From positions 1 to 10,063 of the forward strand of contig JACCSE010000380.1 in the NCBI GenBank assembly GCA_013813145.1: a DNA stretch of 10,063 nt, read 5' to 3'. Each line of letters opens with the position of its first letter. The first letter of the stretch is position 1. Origin of the DNA: Gemmatimonadales bacterium. Lineage in GTDB: Bacteria; Gemmatimonadota; Gemmatimonadetes; Gemmatimonadales; GWC2-71-9. Made by a program: the position numbers and the translations under genes. The notes below the pieces were generated by a model. It saw only the letters and a list, made by a program, of their open reading frames with translations, was not told the DNA's origin and did not search any database. Shown here one piece after another: positions 6,589-10,063 of the stretch.

Positions 6589-7880
6589 AGCGCCCCCACG
6601 CGCTCGACCGCGCCGCTGCGCCGGAGCTCGTTCCCGGCGAGCCGGATGTCGGGCCGTGCGTCGCGGAGAGCGCCCTCGCGCCGGAGCCGCTCCCTGCCGC
6701 CGCCGGTCACGTTGAGCAGGACGGTCGCGCCCGGGAATATCCGTCCGTCGCGCGCCGCCTGAAGAAGCGAGGCGAGCCCGACAGCGCTCGCCGGGTCGAT
6801 GTCGATCCCTTCGAGATCCTCGAAGAGTGCCCGGGCCCGGCGGGCCGCGGAATTGTCCACCGCCAGCATATCACCTCCGGTCAGACTGAGCACGTCGTAG
6901 ACTCCGCCGTGAACCGCGTAGGGCGGCTCGCGGTTGGAGAGCACCGGCGCCGAGAGCTCGGCGGCGCATCGCCGCGCCGCGTCGGCGTCGATTCGCATCA
7001 GCGCCCGGCCCCCGGCCCGCCACGAATCGTAGAGCGGGGTGAAAGGGCGATTCTGACTGAGCATGAGACGGGGCGGCCGGTCACCGTATCGCCCATCCTC
7101 CACCAGACGCTCCGCGGACTCGAACACGCCAATCGCGCCGGCCCCGCTGCCCACCGCCTGGAAGTAGTAGTCCGGGAGCCGGCCCATCGTGTCCGAGGCG
7201 TCGAGAAGGACCGTGCCGAGACCGGCCCGGCGCGCGACGTTCCGCACCCCGCCTTCCGGATAGTACCCATCGACTTCCGAGAGCCAGCCGGCCAGCGCGA
7301 TCGCGTCGGTGTAGTCCGCGGGCGGCTCCAGCACTACGAGCTTTACCCACGGAGCTCTCTCCTCGGGAAGCCTCAGGTGCGCCAGCCCCGACTCGGGGAC
7401 GATGATCAGGCAGGGCACGCCAGCGAGCGAGCAGGCCCGGGCAAAGGCGGCGGCCGTGTTGCCGGCGGAGGCGAGCACCAGGGTGCCGGCCGGGCGCCGG
7501 GGTAGCCGGGCGAGGACCGTCCAGGCCTCGAGCTCCTTGAAGGTCGCCGTCGCCAGCGAGGCGCCGCGTTCGGGCCACCAGCCGTTGAAGGAGATCCACA
7601 GCTCATCCAGGCCCGCTGCGCGAGCCAATCTGTCGCTGCGATAGGTGATGCCTGAGCCCGACCCATCCATCCGGCGGGCAGTCGGGAGCCACTGGCGGAA
7701 GCGAAAGAGATCGGCGGACGATCGGTCCGGTTGAAAACGGTGGTCCTGGTAGTCGGCGATGAGAAGGGCGGGCTCGTGTAAAGCGGAACAGCCGAGGACG
7801 AAACCGTCGTCCTCGATGGTACAATTGCAGGCGCGACATCGCAGCGCGTAGTGGCGCGCGGGCGTCTCCGGTACCAGCAC
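6585..7880 (-). CDS. Cysteate synthase-like PLP enzyme (threonine synthase fold)
   Basis: A fold-type II PLP enzyme, 431 residues from GTG 7878-7880. The N-terminus has Cys at 15, 18, 20 and 31 (YALRCRACNC, then GFVLGCSALHEPALL), a zinc-ribbon-like element also seen at the start of threonine synthases. The sequence then shows SGITYRSDRLARAAGLDELW, SFNGWWPERG and TFKELEAW with the probable PLP lysine K115. SAGNTAAAFARACS (138-151) is the PLP-binding Asn loop, GSGAGAIG (244-251) the phosphate loop, and NVTGGG precedes the C-terminus. The ITYRS, FNGWWPE, TFKELEA and YFQAVGSG combination is how I remember the cysteate synthase branch (O-phosphoserine plus sulfite to cysteate, Methanosarcina coenzyme M route), but substrate is not proven. 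A longer open frame to GTG 7967 exists; the 7880 start has GGGAG seven bases upstream and a promoter just ahead. It overlaps the aminotransferase by GTGA. Confidence 0.87.
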   Translation of the reverse strand: MLVPETPARHYALRCRACNCTIEDDGFVLGCSALHEPALLIADYQDHRFQPDRSSADLFRFRQWLPTARRMDGSGSGITYRSDRLARAAGLDELWISFNGWWPERGASLATATFKELEAWTVLARLPRRPAGTLVLASAGNTAAAFARACSLAGVPCLIIVPESGLAHLRLPEERAPWVKLVVLEPPADYTDAIALAGWLSEVDGYYPEGGVRNVARRAGLGTVLLDASDTMGRLPDYYFQAVGSGAGAIGVFESAERLVEDGRYGDRPPRLMLSQNRPFTPLYDSWRAGGRALMRIDADAARRCAAELSAPVLSNREPPYAVHGGVYDVLSLTGGDMLAVDNSAARRARALFEDLEGIDIDPASAVGLASLLQAARDGRIFPGATVLLNVTGGGRERLRREGALRDARPDIRLAGNELRRSGAVERVGAL

Positions 7881-7887
7881 TATTTGA

Positions 7888-7892
7888 CTCCC
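7888..7892 (-). promoter_or_regulatory. Ribosome binding site deciding the PLP synthase start
   Basis: GGGAG on the minus strand, seven bases before GTG 7878-7880. No comparable site precedes the alternative GTG at 7965-7967. Confidence 0.6.
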
Positions 7893-7922
7893 GTGTGACC
7901 GCGGCGATGTACCCGCTGGATG

Positions 7923-7951
7923 ATCAAAATCGTCCGCGGAAGCCCGGGCAA
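7923..7951 (-). promoter_or_regulatory. Possible promoter of the two-gene PLP operon
   Basis: On the minus strand, TTGCCC (7946-7951) and TTTGAT (7923-7928) are separated by 17 bases; each matches the sigma-70 consensus at four of six positions. It sits in a relatively AT-rich patch about 43 nt before the GTG at 7880. If real, it excludes the longer start at 7967. Confidence 0.4.
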
Positions 7952-7989
7952 CCGTGACGCAGGGCACACTCGGGCGCTCAACGACGAAT

Positions 7990-8547
7990 TCAGCTCAGCG
8001 CGACCCCTTCCTTGAGCACCCAGACCTTCATCGCGAAGAAGAGCCGAATCATCGCCGTGTGATCCTCCGCCCGGATCAGCACGACCAGCGCCTGCCCGTC
8101 GGTGCCGCGGGTGTGGCGGACGTTCTGCTTGAGGCGCATCCGCCCACGGAGCGGGTCGAACCAGGCGGGGAGCAGGTTGCGCTCGTCCCCGCGCACCACG
8201 TCTCTCGATCGGCGGCCGGTCGGATCCGCGAGCGCCACCTGGCAATACCATTTGCCTCGTGCGTCCCCCAGCGTCGCCCGGGTGAAGGTGAGCGACCGGT
8301 CCGTCAACTCCGCCCAGACCTTCTGCCCTGGCGTAGTCCGGGGCCGGACCTCCACCCGCGCGTTCCGAGTCTTCGGGACTCGCACGATGAACTCCCAGCG
8401 GTTCCGAACGTCGAAGTTGCCGTCGGTCGCCTCATAGGACCGCTCGGTGCCCGAGACGGCCTCTCCCCCGAAGGTCCACGTCGCCGTCCGCTGCTCTCCC
8501 GGCTCCACCGTCACACGCTCCATCCGGTAGCGCTTCCGCGAGCCCAT
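7990..8547 (-). CDS. Uncharacterised cytosolic protein
   Basis: A 185-residue protein that I do not recognise. The start is ATG 8545-8547, chosen because AGGAGG lies six bases upstream; a longer open frame to 8628 adds only 27 low-complexity residues. The N-terminus is basic (MGSRKRYRMERV). The rest is rich in alternating hydrophobic and charged residues suggesting beta-strands: RTATWTFGG, RNRWEFIVRVPKTRNARVEVRP (about 75-96), KVWAELTDRSLTFTRA and KWYCQVALADPTGRRSRD. The last 30 residues carry QALVVLIRAEDHTAMIRLFFAMKVWVL, amphipathic rather than a clear membrane helix. No signal peptide is seen, so it is probably cytosolic. It follows the carbohydrate-binding-domain protein by 92 nt on the same strand and precedes the PLP operon promoter. 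Nothing in the context fixes a function. Confidence 0.75.
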   Translation of the reverse strand: MGSRKRYRMERVTVEPGEQRTATWTFGGEAVSGTERSYEATDGNFDVRNRWEFIVRVPKTRNARVEVRPRTTPGQKVWAELTDRSLTFTRATLGDARGKWYCQVALADPTGRRSRDVVRGDERNLLPAWFDPLRGRMRLKQNVRHTRGTDGQALVVLIRAEDHTAMIRLFFAMKVWVLKEGVALS

Positions 8548-8553
8548 CGGTCG

Positions 8554-8559
8554 CCTCCT
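8554..8559 (-). promoter_or_regulatory. Strong ribosome binding site deciding the start at 8547
   Basis: AGGAGG (GAGGAGG including 8560) on the minus strand, six bases before ATG 8545-8547. It is near-perfect anti-16S complementarity. Confidence 0.75.
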
Positions 8560-8617
8560 CGGGTGGTGTGCTCGCTCGGGATGAGTAGACAGGATGGCAT
8601 GGGGGACGGCTTCGGAC

Positions 8618-8637
8618 GACCCGCCCACGGGCAGGTT
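8618..8637. repeat. Small GC inverted repeat between two genes
   Basis: Plus strand CCCGCCC-AC-GGGCAGG followed by TTTT lies just past the stop of the carbohydrate-binding-domain gene. The T-run is on the plus-strand side, where no gene ends, so in the minus-strand transcript it is only a compact hairpin. It may reduce read-through or protect the 3' end. Confidence 0.25.
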
Positions 8638-8639
8638 TT

Positions 8640-9809
8640 CTACTCGACCACGACCTCCGCCACCTCGCCGCCGAACTCGTTCGGGATGGGACGCGAACCG
8701 GGAGGCGCCTGCCAGCCCCCCTCATCGATGCGGACGGCGAGCCGGTGCATCCCGGGCGGGATCGGCAGGACCACTCGCCAGACGCCATCCTCGATCGACT
8801 CCAGCTCTACAGGCCGCCAGTCGGTGAAGTCTCCGGCCAACTCGACCCGGTTCGCACCGGGGGCGCGGACCTTGACCTCACGTCCCGCCGGGAGGGCGGG
8901 CCCGATCCGGAACGGGGAGACATCACGCCGCGGTGCCGGACTGAAGCTGGTGCTCGCTGCGGGTCCGACCTTGAGCCGGAGGCCGAGGACGAAGTAGCGG
9001 GACCCGGGCACCGAGGTTACCGGATCGGACCCCGACCGCCCCGCGCCCGCGACCAGTGCAAGCTGGGGAGCGATCTCCCGCGCGGCCGAAACCCCCCAGA
9101 TGGTGATCTCCGGAACGGTCGCGCTGAAGCGTCGCCCGATGGCGAGATCGACGTCGGTCGCAGCAACACGCCACTTTGATGACAACACGGCGTCAGTGAG
9201 TGACATGCCGGACGACCTCGCCGAGGTACCTGGTACCGCGATGGAGCTGCTGTCTCCACTTCTCAGCGGTCCACCCATCAGCTCGAAGGTGGTGCTGGCG
9301 AGGGAGAAGCCTAGCTCGACGCCGCCCACCCGGGCCGAGGTGCCGATCTGGCTGCGTCGGATCGGACGTCGGCGGTTGAAGGCCAACGCTGAGCCGACTC
9401 CCCGGCCGACCCAGACGCTTGCCCAGTGCGCAGGGTGGGCGTACAGTCGGAGCTCTCCAGTCACGGCGGTGGTTCCGTGCGCCCTAAAATGTCGCGTCAC
9501 ATCGACTTGGCCGGCGGCCTCGGCTTCGAAGATGGCGAGGCGGGGAGATCTGAGCTGGGTGAAGCTGGTCGCCTGGAAGTTCCACCGCCCACCTGGTGCG
9601 TCGGAATAGACTCCGGTGGCCCCCAGTCGAAATCGGCCGCCCTGATAGAGCAGCGTCGGGGCCATGGAGGCGATCCCGCCGGGAATCGCCCGGTCGGGCC
9701 GGTAGGTCCCCGCACCGACGTCGAGGGAGCCGGTTACCTGTCCGGACGCGCCGCGGGCCAGGCCCAGAAGGGCGGCTGTCGCGAGCGGGGCGATCCGGCG
9801 GGATCTCAT
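8640..9809 (-). CDS. Secreted beta-rich protein with C-terminal AMPK/CBM48-like domain
   Basis: A 389-residue protein. Residues 1-23 form a signal peptide (MRSRRIAPLATAALLGLARG, cleavage likely after ASG). Residues 24 to about 290 consist of repeated short amphipathic strands ending in aromatic or small residues (GSLDVGAGTY, RFRLGATGVYSD, RHFRAHGTTAVTGELRLYAHP, VGGVELGFSLASTTFELMGG, SRYFVLGLRLKVG), the look of an outer-membrane beta-barrel. A Pro/Ser linker follows. Residues about 307-389 match the early-Set glycogen-binding style of AMPK-beta/CBM48: VKVRAPGANRVELAGDFTDW, then WRVVLPIPPGMHRLAVRIDEGGW and a final strand. ATG 9807-9809 overlaps the previous stop as ATGA. The likely role is surface or periplasmic, binding a glucan or using the domain only for protein contacts; the ligand is unknown. 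A barrel joined to this intracellular-type carbohydrate module is unusual outside this group of bacteria. Confidence 0.85.
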   Translation of the reverse strand: MRSRRIAPLATAALLGLARGASGQVTGSLDVGAGTYRPDRAIPGGIASMAPTLLYQGGRFRLGATGVYSDAPGGRWNFQATSFTQLRSPRLAIFEAEAAGQVDVTRHFRAHGTTAVTGELRLYAHPAHWASVWVGRGVGSALAFNRRRPIRRSQIGTSARVGGVELGFSLASTTFELMGGPLRSGDSSSIAVPGTSARSSGMSLTDAVLSSKWRVAATDVDLAIGRRFSATVPEITIWGVSAAREIAPQLALVAGAGRSGSDPVTSVPGSRYFVLGLRLKVGPAASTSFSPAPRRDVSPFRIGPALPAGREVKVRAPGANRVELAGDFTDWRPVELESIEDGVWRVVLPIPPGMHRLAVRIDEGGWQAPPGSRPIPNEFGGEVAEVVVE

Positions 9810-10063
9810 CGATCTACCGGCGGGTCGGCGGCCGGTTTGAGCGCGGGCTGGTCGAGCGGGCCGGGGGCGCGGGCGCCGCGCCGCTGGGTCTGGACCTGGC
9901 GGCGGAGGGCGACGAACTCGTCATCGGGTCGGCCGTCCCGCGCCAGGTCGAGCACGGAGCGGGTGGCCTGCTCCGGGGGCACACCTTCGGCGACGAGATC
10001 GGTGAGCACGGCGATGGGCACTACCAGCGGGCGGTTGGACCGGAGCGCCTGCAGCCGCCGGAG
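9806..10063 (-). CDS. Unknown protein, C-terminal part
   Basis: Frame open from the right edge to TGA at 9806-9808, 85 codons visible. An internal GTG at 10019-10021 could serve as a start, but the frame continues upstream as LRRLQALRSNRPLVVPIAVL without a stop, so the gene probably begins outside the window. The visible part has a helical segment with IAVLTDLVAEGVPPEQATRSVLDLARDGRPDDEFVALRRQV, resembling a repeated helical unit, then a Pro/Ala/Arg-rich tail. It overlaps the next gene by 4 nt (ATGA), so it is cotranscribed with the CBM48-like protein and may be part of the same surface or regulatory function. No family is recognised. Confidence 0.65.
   Translation of the reverse strand, partial: LRRLQALRSNRPLVVPIAVLTDLVAEGVPPEQATRSVLDLARDGRPDDEFVALRRQVQTQRRGARAPGPLDQPALKPAADPPVDR

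Noticed and set aside
6453..7505. Plus-strand open frame opposite the PLP synthase gene
   Set aside because: Antisense shadow with no signal, domain or ribosome site.
7954..8997. Plus-strand open frame across three minus-strand genes
   Set aside because: It crosses gene boundaries of supported genes and shows no protein-like pattern.

Overview
The window is GC-rich, protein-dense bacterial DNA. It looks like a Gemmatimonadota (or a similar high-GC soil or sediment lineage). The evidence is the actinobacterial-type (Sdh1-like) succinate dehydrogenase, an outer-membrane-like protein carrying a C-terminal AMPK/CBM48-type carbohydrate-binding domain, and short G-rich intergenic repeats. This assignment is inference from gene style, not from a marker gene. 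Nine genes are supported, plus a partial gene at each edge counted among them. All but one lie on the minus strand.

Right edge to about 7990 (minus strand): the 3' part of an unknown gene overlaps by 4 nt a secreted beta-rich protein with a glycogen-binding-like C-terminus. A small cytosolic protein of unknown function follows after 92 nt.

7951 to 5338 (minus strand): a probable promoter drives a two-gene unit of PLP enzymes. The first is a cysteate synthase-like member of the threonine synthase fold. The second is a glutamate-semialdehyde-aminomutase-like class III aminotransferase. They overlap by GTGA, so they are probably translated together and may work in one short pathway around a phosphoserine- or cysteate-like amino acid.

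4704 to 5327 (plus strand): a single lipoprotein gene of unknown role. It diverges from the sdh operon and converges, with a 10-nt gap, on the aminotransferase gene.

4651 to 1070 (minus strand): a TTGACA promoter followed by sdhC-sdhA-sdhB, the complete succinate dehydrogenase. The single 5-helix membrane subunit carries a Cys/His-rich region like that of the mycobacterial Sdh1 class, for which a membrane-embedded Rieske-type cluster has been described. SdhA has the covalent-FAD His and catalytic residues; SdhB has all three Fe-S cluster motifs. Electrons would flow from succinate through FAD and the clusters to a membrane quinone.

1069 to 1 (minus strand): a G-rich imperfect hairpin separates sdhB from a small helical TPR-like gene, followed 13 nt later by the N-terminal half of a GT39/ArnT-type membrane glycosyltransferase that runs off the left edge.

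Three gene starts were moved inward from the longest open frame because strong Shine-Dalgarno sequences sit at internal ATG/GTG codons (sdhC at 4570, the PLP synthase at 7880, the unknown protein at 8547). No tRNA, rRNA, CRISPR array, insertion sequence or phage gene was seen, and there is no gene-free stretch longer than about 130 bases.
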